The notes beneath the pieces were generated by a model. The model saw nothing but the letters and a program-made list of their open reading frames with translations, did no database searches and was not told the origin of the DNA. A stretch of DNA of 64,000 nucleotides, taken from NCBI GenBank assembly GCA_026129865.1, contig JAHCHG010000001.1:372001-436000 (forward strand). The letters run 5' to 3'. The DNA comes from Pyrinomonadaceae bacterium (lineage in GTDB: Bacteria; Acidobacteriota; Blastocatellia; Pyrinomonadales; Pyrinomonadaceae). Shown here piece after piece: positions 8,290 through 17,772 of the stretch (positions are counted from its first letter, which is position 1; each line of letters starts with the position of its first letter). A program made the translations under genes and the position numbers.

Positions 8290-8313
8290 AATTGATTGTA
8301 ATTTATATTAACT

Positions 8314-9519
8314 ATGACTTCCTTTCCGGTATCTGACAGCGCTGCGCGAATGCAGTCTTCTTCAACTTTCAAGGCGATGCAGGCGGCGGCTAATCTTCGC
8401 GAACAGGGTTTTGACGTGATCGATCTTACGGTTGGCGAGCCCGATTTTCCGACTCCGCAGTTTATCAAAGATCTTGCGGTTGAGGGATTGAACAAAGGTT
8501 TTACTAAATATACTCCGTCCGCCGGTTTGAAAACATTCGTCGAATCTGTTGCAGATTTTTACAACGAGCAGTTCGGAGCTACTGTTCTTCCGACCGAGGT
8601 CGCTGCTTCCTGCGGCGGAAAACAGGCGCTTTTCAATGCAGTCTGCACGCTTGTAAATCCGGGCGACGACGTTTTGATACCGAAACCGTACTGGGTGACT
8701 TTCCCGGAAATCGTGAATTTTTGCGGCGCAAATAATGTTTTCATTGAGACGGAAGAAACAGATTTTATTTTGACTGCCGATCAGGTAAGGGACGCGATCA
8801 CGGAGAAAACCAAGCTTTTAATTGTCAATTCTCCAAGCAATCCGAGCGGTCGGGTCATTCCGACCGATGAAATGCGGAAGATCATCGAACTTTGTGCGGA
8901 GCGCGAAATTTATGTTTTGACCGATGAATGTTACCTGTTTTTCGTTTATCCGCCGGCAGAGGTTTTCAGTTCGGCGGCACTTCCCGAAGAACTCAGAAAA
9001 TACGTCTGTATCGCGGGTTCGTTTTCAAAAACTTACGCGATGACGGGCTGGCGCATCGGCTACACGATCGCGCCCGAAAGCTGGACAAAGGCGATGACGA
9101 AACTGCAAAGCCATTCCGCTTCGCATCCGACCGCGTTTGTTCAATACGCGTGCGCAAAAGCGCTGCAGCAGCCCGAGCGGTCGCTTGCGGAAGTTCAAAC
9201 AATGCTGTCCGAATACAAAAAACGGCGCGATTGGCTGATTCCTAAGATCAACGAAATAAACGGTTTGAAATGTGCAATGCCGGAAGGAGCGTTTTATGCC
9301 TTTGTCGATGTTCGCGGTTTGTTCGGCGATCGATATTCAACTTCGGAACAAGTGTCAGATCACCTTTTAAACGAAAAGCACGTCGTCGCGACCGACGGTG
9401 CTGCATTTGGTTCGGAAGGATTCCTGCGTTTTTCCTACGCTACGTCGCTCGAAAACCTTGAAACCGCCGTTGAACGAATGAGCAGCCTTTTTGGAATCGA
9501 TAGAGCGCTCGCCACCTAA
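8314..9519 (+). CDS. PLP-dependent class I aminotransferase (aspartate aminotransferase type)
   Basis: 401 residues, typical for the Ib subgroup of aspartate aminotransferases. Visible features are DLTVGEPDFPTP (near 40), SCGGKQALFNAV (near 98, cofactor phosphate region), NSPSNPSGRV (near 172), and the PLP-lysine motif SFSKTYAMTGWRIGY (near 238-252). It transfers the amino group between aspartate (or another amino acid) and 2-oxoglutarate; substrate range cannot be fixed from sequence. It lies between coaD and the SemiSWEET gene with short gaps, so a three-gene transcription unit is plausible. Confidence 0.9.
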   Translation: MTSFPVSDSAARMQSSSTFKAMQAAANLREQGFDVIDLTVGEPDFPTPQFIKDLAVEGLNKGFTKYTPSAGLKTFVESVADFYNEQFGATVLPTEVAASCGGKQALFNAVCTLVNPGDDVLIPKPYWVTFPEIVNFCGANNVFIETEETDFILTADQVRDAITEKTKLLIVNSPSNPSGRVIPTDEMRKIIELCAEREIYVLTDECYLFFVYPPAEVFSSAALPEELRKYVCIAGSFSKTYAMTGWRIGYTIAPESWTKAMTKLQSHSASHPTAFVQYACAKALQQPERSLAEVQTMLSEYKKRRDWLIPKINEINGLKCAMPEGAFYAFVDVRGLFGDRYSTSEQVSDHLLNEKHVVATDGAAFGSEGFLRFSYATSLENLETAVERMSSLFGIDRALAT

Positions 9520-9538
9520 TCGAACGGTCTAAAATTGT

Positions 9539-9817
9539 ATGACTGAAATTATCGGTTGGGCTAGTTCATTTATCCTTCTGCTCACGCTGGTAAAGCAGGT
9601 TTATAAACAATGGAAGGACGGCAAAACGGAAGGCGTTTCTAAATGGCTCTTTATCGGGCAGCTTTTTGCGTCTATTGGGTTTACGACTTACAGCTTTCTT
9701 GTCGGAAACTGGGTCTTCACGATAACTAACGGGCTTCTTACGATTAATAACATTATTGGAATCTCGCTATATTTTTATTTTTTGAAGAAAAACAAAAAGG
9801 AACGAGCAGGTGCATAA
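9539..9817 (+). CDS. SemiSWEET-type sugar transporter (PQ-loop family)
   Basis: 92 residues with three predicted membrane helices (about 4-20, 38-57, 62-83), the size and layout of bacterial SemiSWEETs. These dimerise to form a small sugar uniporter in the inner membrane. The TLVKQVYKQWKDGKTEGVSKWLF segment after helix 1 fits the family's PQ-like loop, although the canonical PQ pair is replaced by KQ. It is 19 bp downstream of the aminotransferase gene and convergent with the ABC ATPase gene. Confidence 0.75.
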   Translation: MTEIIGWASSFILLLTLVKQVYKQWKDGKTEGVSKWLFIGQLFASIGFTTYSFLVGNWVFTITNGLLTINNIIGISLYFYFLKKNKKERAGA

Positions 9818-9876
9818 ATCGTTTCGTCAATCTTATCAAAACAAAAGAACTTAAATGTATTTGAATTAATGCCTGA

Positions 9877-11400
9877 TTACTCTGTGCGTCCTTCGGCAGA
9901 TTCAAAGTTCCCGCCGGTCATCAGCAACCCGATCTCTTCTTTTGTCGTCGTTTTCGGATCGACTTCCCCGACGATCTTTCCTTCCCGGATGATCAAAAGC
10001 CGGTCTGCCAGCGCTGTCACTTCCTCAAGTTCAGCCGACACCAGCAATATCGCGCTGCCGTTATCCCGAAGATCGATCAGTTTGCGGTGAATAAACTCGA
10101 TCGCGCCGATGTCGACTCCGCGGGTCGGCTGAGAAACGAGAAGAAGTTTCGGATTCAGTTCAAATTCACGACCGATGACAAGCTTTTGCTGATTTCCGCC
10201 GGAAAGGGACTTTGCGGAAAGATGTGGATTCGGAGGTCGGACGTCGAAATTTTCTATTAGTTCGCGTGTTCGCCTGTCAATATACGAAGTATTTAGCAAT
10301 CCGGCGGCAGACGAAACGGGCGCGCGGTAATGCACGCCGAGAATAGCATTTTCTTCAAGGTCGGAATCGAGAAGCAGCCCGCGTTTGTGGCGGTCTTCGG
10401 GAATGTGACCAATTCCTAATTCGATCCGTTTGCGGACCGAATATTTCGTAATTTCCGCTCCATTGAGCCTTATTGAGCCTCTTGCTACCGGACTTAATCC
10501 GGCAACTGCTTCGATCAGTTCGGTTTGACCGTTTCCTTCAATTCCGGCGATCCCGACGATCTCGCCGGCACGAACATTAAGCGAAACGCTGCGCAAGGCA
10601 TCACCATGTTTTCCGGATACTTCGAGTTCTTCTATTTCAAGAACAATATCTTTCGGATCGGCATCCGTTTTTTCTACCCGAAGCAGAACGTCGCGCCCGA
10701 CGATCATTCTAGCCAGGTCTTTTGAAGTGGTTTCCGCGGTTTTCGCTTCGCCGACAACTTTGCCGTCGCGCATTACCGTAACCCGATCGGAGATCGCCGA
10801 AACCTCCTCCAGCTTGTGGGTGATTATTACAACGGTTTTACCCTGATCCTTCATTCTACGAAGAATGTTGAAAAAATCTTCGGTTTCCTGCGGCGTCAAA
10901 ACAGCTGTCGGTTCATCCAATATTAAAAACGATGCATCACGGTAGAGAGCTTTCAAAAGTTCGACGCGCTGCTGAGCGCCGACGGAAATATCTTCAACAT
11001 ACGCCTTTGGATTTACCCCAAGACGCAATTCATTCGAAAGCGCCAAAATGTCGCGGTTCGCCTTTTCAATGTCAAGGTTAAACGCGCCGCCCGTTTCCGC
11101 ACCGAGAACGATATTTTCAGCAACCGTCATCGTATCGACAAGCATAAAGTGCTGGTGGACCATGCCTATGCCGAGCCTGATCGCGTCTTCCGGATTCTTT
11201 ATCTCAACCTGCTTTCCGTCAACATAGATCTCGCCGGAATCAGCCGTATAAAAACCGTATGCGATGCGCATAATCGTCGATTTTCCCGCACCGTTCTCTC
11301 CGACGATTGCGTGGATCGAACCTTTTTCGATCTTTATGGAAACGTTGTCGTTTGCAACGACATTCCCGAAAGTTTTTGTAACGTTTTTAAGTTCCAGCAT
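9877..11400 (-). CDS. Nucleoside-type ABC transporter ATPase with two nucleotide-binding domains (NupO/YufO-like)
   Basis: 507 residues with two fused ABC domains. Domain 1 has Walker [10 protein letters not shown] (near 34-42), Q-loop VHQHFM, a signature [10 protein letters not shown] in place of LSGGQ, and Walker [13 protein letters not shown]. Domain 2 has a degenerate Walker A ([10 protein letters not shown]), an intact signature [10 protein letters not shown] and Walker [13 protein letters not shown]. This pattern is normal for the ATPase of BMP-dependent nucleoside importers. It lies 5 bp downstream of the BMP lipoprotein gene. The two permease genes expected next are absent; the gene is followed by the convergent SemiSWEET. 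Confidence 0.9.
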   Translation of the reverse strand: MLELKNVTKTFGNVVANDNVSIKIEKGSIHAIVGENGAGKSTIMRIAYGFYTADSGEIYVDGKQVEIKNPEDAIRLGIGMVHQHFMLVDTMTVAENIVLGAETGGAFNLDIEKANRDILALSNELRLGVNPKAYVEDISVGAQQRVELLKALYRDASFLILDEPTAVLTPQETEDFFNILRRMKDQGKTVVIITHKLEEVSAISDRVTVMRDGKVVGEAKTAETTSKDLARMIVGRDVLLRVEKTDADPKDIVLEIEELEVSGKHGDALRSVSLNVRAGEIVGIAGIEGNGQTELIEAVAGLSPVARGSIRLNGAEITKYSVRKRIELGIGHIPEDRHKRGLLLDSDLEENAILGVHYRAPVSSAAGLLNTSYIDRRTRELIENFDVRPPNPHLSAKSLSGGNQQKLVIGREFELNPKLLLVSQPTRGVDIGAIEFIHRKLIDLRDNGSAILLVSAELEEVTALADRLLIIREGKIVGEVDPKTTTKEEIGLLMTGGNFESAEGRTE

Positions 11401-11405
11401 ACGTT

Positions 11406-12458
11406 CTATTTCGCCATTGCGTCCGTAACCTTTATCTCGCCGGCGACGATCTTCGATTTAGCGTCCTCAACCTTTTTAATAACATCTTCGGGAATTAGCG
11501 CCCTATTATTTTCATCGACCGCATACGCAACGCCGTCTTTGTCGAGTCCAAAAACGTGGAAACCGCCCTGAAAATTATTATTCCGCACTTCTTCCACAAC
11601 GTTGTAAACCGCATTGTCAACTCGTTTAACCATTGAAGTTAGGACAAAACCGGGTTTGACCATGTTCTGATTCGAATCGACACCGATAACGAACTTTCGT
11701 GCCTCGCCGTTTTCGCCTTTTCCGAATTTTTCAACCGCGTCAAACGCGCCGAGCCCCGAATTTCCCGCGGCGGTAAAAATAACATCGGCACCTTTCTCGA
11801 TCTGCGACAAGGCTAATTCTTTACCTTTTCCCGGATCGTTCCAGGCATGATCGGTAACGCCGACGTAATTATCGACAACTTTTATGTTCGGATTGATCGA
11901 ACGTGCACCTTCCTCATATCCCGTCTTAAACCTATGAATTAGAGGAATATCCATCCCGCCGACGAATCCTAAAACACCGGTTTTCGATTTTTCCGCAGCG
12001 ATCATGCCGACCAGATACGACCCTTCATGTTCACGAAAAACGAGCGAAGCAACATTCGGAAACGGCTTCCCGTCTTTGTCCGTGATAACTCCGTCGACGA
12101 TCGCGAATTTAATATTAGGATAATCGCGCGCAACGCGTTCCATGATCGGTCCCTGCGCAAATCCGACGCCGATGATCAGATCGAAATTCTTTTCGGCAAA
12201 CGCCCTCATCGCCGGTTCGATCGAGGTCGGATTTCCCGGTTCAACATCGTAAAGACAGACATTCAGTTCCTTTTCGGCACGCTGAACGCCTTCCCACGCT
12301 GCTGCGTTGAACGAGCGGTCGTTTTTGCCGCCGATGTCGAAAACGATTCCGACTTTTGTTTTGCAATCCGTCCGCGCCTCGATCGGATCGCCGCAGGACG
12401 ACAGCAGCAGAACCGCCGAAAGCAAGACGATAATGAAAAGAAAAGATCGATTTTTCAT
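11406..12458 (-). CDS. BMP-family nucleoside-binding lipoprotein of an ABC importer
   Basis: 350 residues with a lipoprotein signal (lipobox LLSSC near residue 22). The Med/BMP fold is recognisable from [25 protein letters not shown] (about 36-60), [31 protein letters not shown] and GVDSNQN. Proteins of this family bind purine or pyrimidine nucleosides at the membrane surface and deliver them to a YufOPQ/NupNOPQ-type importer. The upstream pyrimidine-nucleoside phosphorylase gene supports a nucleoside substrate. Confidence 0.92.
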   Translation of the reverse strand: MKNRSFLFIIVLLSAVLLLSSCGDPIEARTDCKTKVGIVFDIGGKNDRSFNAAAWEGVQRAEKELNVCLYDVEPGNPTSIEPAMRAFAEKNFDLIIGVGFAQGPIMERVARDYPNIKFAIVDGVITDKDGKPFPNVASLVFREHEGSYLVGMIAAEKSKTGVLGFVGGMDIPLIHRFKTGYEEGARSINPNIKVVDNYVGVTDHAWNDPGKGKELALSQIEKGADVIFTAAGNSGLGAFDAVEKFGKGENGEARKFVIGVDSNQNMVKPGFVLTSMVKRVDNAVYNVVEEVRNNNFQGGFHVFGLDKDGVAYAVDENNRALIPEDVIKKVEDAKSKIVAGEIKVTDAMAK

Positions 12459-12522
12459 AAAGTAAATTCGTAAAGCAGGATGTCAAAAATTCTTCCGCGC
12501 CGTTTCAGCGCCATTCACAGAA

Positions 12523-13842
12523 CTAAGAAATAACTTCCTTCACCAATTCAAATTTGCGAACATTTTTTTCAAGCCCGATCTTGTAAGCCATCTGGAGTTT
12601 CGCCAGCACTTTCGCAGCCTGACCTTCATTGCGGCAATACAACGTTCCAAGCGGCTCATGCACGGTAACTCTGGAGCCGATCTTGCTGTCGCATGCATAG
12701 CCGACAAAATGATCGATCTTATCCGACGGAACGAATCGTCCGCCGCCGATCATTGCTACCGCTTTTCCGATCTCTGCCGCGTCGATCTCGGTAATAAAGC
12801 CGGTCTCCGGCGATTTTACCTTTACCTCGAGAAGACCTTTGTCGCAGAGCATTTCCGGCTTGTCGCATACTTTCGCGTTGCCGCCCTGTTGTTTTATGTT
12901 CAGCTTTAGAAGTTCCAGAGCTTTGCCGCTTTCCAGCGCATTTTTGACAATCGCTTTCGCTGCCTTTGCAGAGCTCGCGATCCGGGTCATTGTTAAGATC
13001 CTCGAAGTTAATTCCACGGAAAGATCCAGTGTCGGCTTCATCAATTTATCAAAATCGTTCTGAAGGATCTTGATGCATTCAAATATTTCAAGCGAATTAC
13101 CGACAAATTTCCCTAGCGGCTGATTCATATCTGTGATCAGCGCTTCCGTTTTTACACCGAAAGCTTTTCCGGTTCGCACAAGAGCGCGCGCAAGTTTTCT
13201 TGCATCGCGCTCCTGTTTCATAAATGCGCCTGAACCGGTTTTTACGTCCAACACCAGTGCATTTAATCCTTCAGCGAGCTTTTTCGACATTATCGAGCCG
13301 ACGATCATCGGAACCGATTCGATCGTCGAAGTCGCGTCGCGCAGCGAATAAAGCCGTTTGTCCGCCGGAGCGATGTCAACGGTTTGACCGGACATCGCAA
13401 ATCCGCATTTTTTCAGCGTTTTGTGAAATTCATCCGTCGAAAGATCTATGTTGTAACCGTCGATAGATTCGAGTTTGTCGAGCGTGCCGCCCGTGTGACC
13501 TAAACCGCGCCCCGAGATCATCGGGACGAAAACTCCGCAAGCAGCCGCGAGCGACGCTATCAGAATCGACGTTTTATCGCCAACGCCGCCGGTCGAATGC
13601 TTGTCCGCAACCGGACCGTCGAGATCGGAAAAATCGAAAGTTTTTCCTGAATTTAGCATTGCCTCGGTCAATGCGTTTTGTTCGCGAAGATTCAGCCCGT
13701 TGATAAACATCGCCATTAAAAGCGCGGCGATCTGATAATCGGACCACGAGCCGTCGGAAACACCATTTACAAATTCCTTGATCTCATCCGGTGAAAATCG
13801 TCCGTTGTCTCTTTTTTTTCTGATCAAATCTTGCGGGTTCAT
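12523..13842 (-). CDS. Pyrimidine-nucleoside / thymidine phosphorylase
   Basis: 439 residues from the ATG at 13842; a longer frame begins at 13932, but MNPQDLIRKKRDNGRFSPDEI is the usual start of this family. The phosphorylase signature SGRGLGHTGGTLDKLESIDG is at about 115-134, with SGQTVDIAPADKRLYSLRDATSTIES and KTGSGAF downstream. The enzyme splits thymidine, uridine or deoxyuridine with phosphate into base plus (deoxy)ribose-1-phosphate. First gene of the run phosphorylase, BMP lipoprotein, ABC ATPase, which links uptake with catabolism. DeoA and Pdp cannot be told apart here. Confidence 0.92.
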   Translation of the reverse strand: MNPQDLIRKKRDNGRFSPDEIKEFVNGVSDGSWSDYQIAALLMAMFINGLNLREQNALTEAMLNSGKTFDFSDLDGPVADKHSTGGVGDKTSILIASLAAACGVFVPMISGRGLGHTGGTLDKLESIDGYNIDLSTDEFHKTLKKCGFAMSGQTVDIAPADKRLYSLRDATSTIESVPMIVGSIMSKKLAEGLNALVLDVKTGSGAFMKQERDARKLARALVRTGKAFGVKTEALITDMNQPLGKFVGNSLEIFECIKILQNDFDKLMKPTLDLSVELTSRILTMTRIASSAKAAKAIVKNALESGKALELLKLNIKQQGGNAKVCDKPEMLCDKGLLEVKVKSPETGFITEIDAAEIGKAVAMIGGGRFVPSDKIDHFVGYACDSKIGSRVTVHEPLGTLYCRNEGQAAKVLAKLQMAYKIGLEKNVRKFELVKEVIS

Positions 13843-13944
13843 TACGCTCAACTTTATCAAAACTTCCTTGCTCCACATAACTTCCGCAAAGTATTTCGAG
13901 AAAATCTTTTCAAAACGGCGTTCATTTGGCATAATAGAACCACT

Positions 13945-14457
13945 ATGAAAAGATCAGTTTTATCCACTCTAGTTTTTGCACTAACTTTTGGAAGTTCGGT
14001 TTTATTGGTCGGGTTGATCTTTGGATTTCCATCGTTTACGGGAAAATTATTTTTTACAAATAGTTTATCAGCCGAAGAGCGGGTTGCGGTCAGAATCGAG
14101 CGTCTTTTAGAACGGGACCGCAGAAACGCTATTGTTCGAGATATGCGAATTTTAAGGCTTGAGCGGTCACTTGATCGAACGGCAACGCCGGCAGATTACG
14201 CTGGAATAATCGATCTTTACGCGACCGACATCGAACGGATCGATAGTAAACGCGTCCCGCACGAATTTCGTTCGTCGTGGAAAGCGCATGTAAAAGCGTG
14301 GCGCGAGTATTCTCTTTTTCTGAACAGCGTCAATGCCTCTTACGATTTTGAATCGGTTTATAGTCGTGAAAACGATCGCTTGAGCGGCGAAATTGAGCGG
14401 ACATGGTATGAAACGCTGAAGGTCGGACGGCTGCATGGTTCGAAATTCGTCGACTAA
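13945..14457 (+). CDS. Uncharacterised membrane-anchored protein
   Basis: 170 residues from the ATG at 13945. A hydrophobic segment (about 8-32) may be a membrane anchor or uncleaved signal. The rest is Arg/Glu-rich and helical (EERVAVRIERLLERDRRNAIVRDMRILRLERSL). No family was recognised. It is divergent from the phosphorylase gene across about 100 bp and ends 27 bp before a strong terminator. Confidence 0.6.
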   Translation: MKRSVLSTLVFALTFGSSVLLVGLIFGFPSFTGKLFFTNSLSAEERVAVRIERLLERDRRNAIVRDMRILRLERSLDRTATPADYAGIIDLYATDIERIDSKRVPHEFRSSWKAHVKAWREYSLFLNSVNASYDFESVYSRENDRLSGEIERTWYETLKVGRLHGSKFVD

Positions 14458-14483
14458 TTGTTAGTTTGAATAGATGATCTGGA

Positions 14484-14510
14484 AAGCCGGGCTGTCGTCC
14501 GGCTTTTTTT
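14484..14510 (+). terminator. Intrinsic terminator
   Basis: AAGCCGG and CCGGCTT arms around a short loop, followed by a run of seven T. It ends the plus-strand gene at 13945 and lies directly at the end of convergent ispF. Confidence 0.85.
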
Positions 14511-14988
14511 AATTGAAACGTCCGATCAGAACCACCGCTTCAGCTTTTACGGCTCCGCCAAGTCCGACCGAATCCAGCCCTTCATGAGTTTTCGCTTTAA
14601 CGCTTATCCGATCGACGGAAATCATTAAAATATTTGAAACGTTTTCGCGAATTTCCGAAATATACGGTTTTATTTTAGGCTGTTCGATGGTAATGATCGA
14701 ATCAATATTTTCAATTTCAAATTGCTCGGCTCGTACCAGTTCAATTGCGGATCTCAGAAAAACCGCGCTGTCAGCGTCTTTCCATTTTTCGTCCCGATCG
14801 GAAAAATGGCTGCCGATATCGCCGAGCGCCAGCGACCCGAGCAATGCGTCCGTTATTGCATGAAGCAATGCATCGGCATCGGAATGTCCGACGGCGCCCT
14901 TTTCGGAAGGTATCGGCACACCGCCGAGAATTAGCTTTCTTCCGACCTCAAGCCGGTGAATATCATTTCCGAAGCCTATTTTAAACAT
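14509..14988 (-). CDS. ispF: 2-C-methyl-D-erythritol 2,4-cyclodiphosphate synthase
   Basis: 159 residues, normal IspF length. It has GNDIHRLEVGRKLILGGV (metal-binding Asp and His, near 8-25), GHSDADALLHAITDALLGS (near 34-52) and the C-terminal KTHEGLDSVGLGGAVKAEAV. The enzyme cyclises CDP-ME-2-phosphate to MEcPP in the MEP isoprenoid pathway. It follows ispD with a one-base gap, a common arrangement. Confidence 0.97.
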   Translation of the reverse strand: MFKIGFGNDIHRLEVGRKLILGGVPIPSEKGAVGHSDADALLHAITDALLGSLALGDIGSHFSDRDEKWKDADSAVFLRSAIELVRAEQFEIENIDSIITIEQPKIKPYISEIRENVSNILMISVDRISVKAKTHEGLDSVGLGGAVKAEAVVLIGRFN

Positions 14989-14989
14989 T

Positions 14990-15673
14990 CTAATTCTGTT
15001 CCTGTTTGAGGATCATTTCCGCGAATTTCAGATCTTCCGGCGTCGTGATCTTAATGTTCCGTGCGCTTCCTTCAACGAATGCAATGTCAACGCCTGTTTG
15101 TTCGACCAGATAACATTCATCGGTCGCCGCTCCGGAAAGATCGGCATTTTTTATCGCATTTTCAAGTACGTGAAATTCAAAGCACTGCGGCGTCAGCGCA
15201 CGCCTAAGATCTTTTCTGTCAACCGTTTTAACGATCATTCCGTCTGAAACAAGTTTGATCGTGTCGTTTACGGGCGCCGTCAGGCACGCTGCGCCGAATG
15301 CGTGAGCGGCTTCAAAAACCTTTGTAATGTCTTCGCAGGTAACAAGCGGACGGGCGCCGTCGTGAACACCTACGATCGAAACGGCATCGCGGTCGACGGC
15401 TCTTAAACCGTTCGCGACAGAATGCGCGCGTGTTTTTCCGCCCGATACGATCTTTGCTATCTTTTTCAGCCCGTATTCCGGCAGTTTTTCCTTAAATGTT
15501 CCGCTCATGCTCGGCGGCAGAACGAGAATGATCCGGTCGACCGCATCGCAATTTTCAAACCGGTCGATCGTGTGAAACAGAACAGGCTTCCCGGCAAGTT
15601 CAAGAAACTGTTTTGGAACTTCGCCGCCGAAACGTGTGCCTTTTCCCGCCGCAACTATGATCGCTGTGTTCAT
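14990..15673 (-). CDS. ispD: 2-C-methyl-D-erythritol 4-phosphate cytidylyltransferase
   Basis: 227 residues. N-terminal IIVAAGKGTRFGGEVPKQF (nucleotide-binding, residues 5-23), VGVHDGARPLV (near 101-111), and TAPVNDTIK and AATDECYLVE further on match IspD. It makes CDP-ME from CTP and MEP, one of the early steps of the MEP pathway. Adjacent to ispF; a terminator separates the pair from the PIN-TRAM gene upstream. Confidence 0.97.
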   Translation of the reverse strand: MNTAIIVAAGKGTRFGGEVPKQFLELAGKPVLFHTIDRFENCDAVDRIILVLPPSMSGTFKEKLPEYGLKKIAKIVSGGKTRAHSVANGLRAVDRDAVSIVGVHDGARPLVTCEDITKVFEAAHAFGAACLTAPVNDTIKLVSDGMIVKTVDRKDLRRALTPQCFEFHVLENAIKNADLSGAATDECYLVEQTGVDIAFVEGSARNIKITTPEDLKFAEMILKQEQN

Positions 15674-15701
15674 CCGACAATCTTCGTCTAATAATAAAAA
15701 G

Positions 15702-15738
15702 CGGTAAATGGAAAATTCAAAATAAGTCCATTTACCGG
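15702..15738 (-). terminator. Intrinsic terminator downstream of the PIN-TRAM gene
   Basis: An 11-bp perfect stem (CGGTAAATGGA with TCCATTTACCG) on the minus strand is followed by CTTTTTATTATT. It separates the PIN-TRAM gene from ispD. Confidence 0.8.
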
Positions 15739-15763
15739 CAGTTTCAATGAATAAAAAAAATAA

Positions 15764-16909
15764 TTAATCGATCTCTTCGATGATCGTGTTCTGACGCAGT
15801 TCGCGCGTCGCGGTTCGGAAATTTGCAGAACGCGAATCGTGAATGCTCGCCGTCGATTCTTCATTTTCGTTCGCTTCTTCCCACAGCCGACCAAAGATCA
15901 TTTTACCCGCGGTCGTCTGAAGAACGCTTGTAACCGCAATATCCGCAGTTTTCCCGATCAACCGCCGGGCGTTATCAACCACCACCATCGTTCCGTCGTC
16001 CAGATACGCGACCCCTTGATTATATTCTTTCCCTTCTTTCAAGATGAACACGCGCATCGCTTCCCCGGGCAGCACGACAGGTTTCAAAGCATTTGCCAGC
16101 TCGTTGATATTTAACACGCTTACGCCGCGAAGCTGCGAAACTTTGTTTAAATTGAAATCGTTTGTAACGATTACTGCTTCGAGCTGCTGTCCCAATTCTA
16201 TTAATTTCAGATCGACCTCTTTCACCTGCGGAAAATCGGTCTCGACGATTTGAATATCAAGCTGATTATTGTTTCGAAGCCGCTGAAGCATATCAAGCCC
16301 GCGCCTGCCGCGCTGGCGTTTTGAAGAGTCGGGAGAATCGGCAACCTGTTGAAGTTCGGTCAAAATGAATTGCGGAATTATCAAGGTTCCGCCCAAAAAA
16401 CCTGTTTCGGCAACGTCGGCAATTCGACCGTCGATGATCACCGATGTATCAAGGATCTTGTAATCACGCTTTAAATTTTTGTCCTCAAAAATCCCTCCAA
16501 GCGCGCTTAGATCGAGATAATCGCCTTTTGCCGCACCGACCATCAAGCCGACATAACCCATAAAAAACGCGAGCGCGATGGTCAAAAACGTCTGCATTTC
16601 GGCGGAAACGGCGTTTTCCTTCTGGATCGAGATCAAAATTCCGATTAGAAACGCTCCGATAATTCCCAGAATCGAACCGATTGCCGCGCCGATCAATGTT
16701 TTCAGAGATGCGCGCCTGACACGAACTTCGAATCCGAGGATCAATATACCGACAATTGCACCCAAAACTCCTGACAAAACCGGTCTGATATCTTCGGAAA
16801 ACGCTTCAAAACCGAGCCGCTTAGTTCCGCCGAGCGGATTCAAAATTACTCCAAGGAAGATGAGTAAGAGGACAAATCCAATTCTAATTATGAGAACGTC
16901 TACTTTCAT
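15764..16909 (-). CDS. PIN/TRAM-domain integral membrane protein (YacL-type)
   Basis: 381 residues. Four hydrophobic helices lie in the first 130 residues, then a PIN nuclease domain (YKILDTSVIIDGRIADV near 151; FILTELQQVAD near 180; VIVTNDFNLNKVS near 247), then a TRAM domain with EGKEYNQGVAYLDDGTMVVVDNARRLIGK. This order is that of the YacL family, often near isp genes. PIN acidic residues appear intact, suggesting an RNase. The C-terminal 40 residues are polar and probably disordered. Confidence 0.92.
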   Translation of the reverse strand: MKVDVLIIRIGFVLLLIFLGVILNPLGGTKRLGFEAFSEDIRPVLSGVLGAIVGILILGFEVRVRRASLKTLIGAAIGSILGIIGAFLIGILISIQKENAVSAEMQTFLTIALAFFMGYVGLMVGAAKGDYLDLSALGGIFEDKNLKRDYKILDTSVIIDGRIADVAETGFLGGTLIIPQFILTELQQVADSPDSSKRQRGRRGLDMLQRLRNNNQLDIQIVETDFPQVKEVDLKLIELGQQLEAVIVTNDFNLNKVSQLRGVSVLNINELANALKPVVLPGEAMRVFILKEGKEYNQGVAYLDDGTMVVVDNARRLIGKTADIAVTSVLQTTAGKMIFGRLWEEANENEESTASIHDSRSANFRTATRELRQNTIIEEID

Positions 16910-16975
16910 TACGTCGTAATTCTAGCACGAATAAACATCAACTTATAGCTTTCGCGCCGTAAACTAAAATATATT

Positions 16976-17674
16976 TCAGGCGGCATCAATCATTTGTCCG
17001 TTCACACTTTTTGCCTCGGAAGAAAGCAGGTAAACGGCAACTCTGGCAGCGTCATCCGGCGAAACCGCGCCGTCCGAGCGCAGCAGCAATTCGCCTTTCG
17101 GTTCATCGTTTTCCGATTTTGCGATCCTTATTCCATTCACGCGAAACTTTGACGATAACTCCCGCGCAAATGCCGCGGTCATTCCTGCAATTCCGAATTC
17201 AATCGCAACGGATGCCGGATTCGAACCCTCGAACGCGTAATTTACGATCGACGGTTTTGGTCGATCCTGCATTAAAACTATCGCAGCGCTGGTTGCAAAG
17301 TACGTTGCCTTTAGATCATTTAAAAACCGAGTTTCGAAATTTTCATCACCGTTTTTAAGAAATGCCGATTGCGCATCGGATTTCAAACAATTTACCAAAA
17401 GGTCGAGCCGTCCGAACGTTTCGTTTACAACTGAAACAAGATTTTCTGCGCCGGTTGCGGTTAAAAGATCGCATTCGACCGATTTTGCCAGCGTCCCGAG
17501 CGATGTTAGTTCATCCAGCGAAGATGCGTCGGCATCTGCGCCGGATCTTCTTCCGACGATCACATATGCGCCCAAAAGTGCTAATTGCAGCGCGACGGCG
17601 CGTCCAAACGGATTCGATCCGTCGGTGATCAAGGCGACCTTTTCTGAGAATGCATGAACGGAAGAAGTTGACAT
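16976..17674 (-). CDS. SDR-fold protein with degenerate catalytic site
   Basis: 232 residues, the size of a classical short-chain dehydrogenase. The fold is clear: VALITDGSNPFGRAVALQLALLGAYVIV at the N-terminus (the TGxxxGxG motif altered to TDGSNPFG), NETFGRLDLLVN near 84-95, ELSSKFRVNGIRI and a C-terminal DDAARVAVYLLSSEAKSVNGQMI. The catalytic YxxxK is missing: the aligned segment SVAIEFGIAGM (about 155-165) has no Tyr or Lys at those positions. It may bind a ligand or be a pseudo-enzyme. FabG/FabI-like origin is likely. Transcribed alone on the minus strand, divergent from radA. Confidence 0.8.
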   Translation of the reverse strand: MSTSSVHAFSEKVALITDGSNPFGRAVALQLALLGAYVIVGRRSGADADASSLDELTSLGTLAKSVECDLLTATGAENLVSVVNETFGRLDLLVNCLKSDAQSAFLKNGDENFETRFLNDLKATYFATSAAIVLMQDRPKPSIVNYAFEGSNPASVAIEFGIAGMTAAFARELSSKFRVNGIRIAKSENDEPKGELLLRSDGAVSPDDAARVAVYLLSSEAKSVNGQMIDAA

Positions 17675-17772
17675 AGCTTGAAATATACAAAAGCCGCGCG
17701 GAAATTAAAAATAGCCAAGTTTACCAATGTTTAAGAGTTTTACATTTTCGGCGATTTTGAGATTATTCATCT

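Noticed and set aside
13843-13932. 90-bp extension of the phosphorylase N-terminus
   Set aside because: The internal ATG at 13842 begins the standard family N-terminus; the extension would reach almost to the divergent gene's start.
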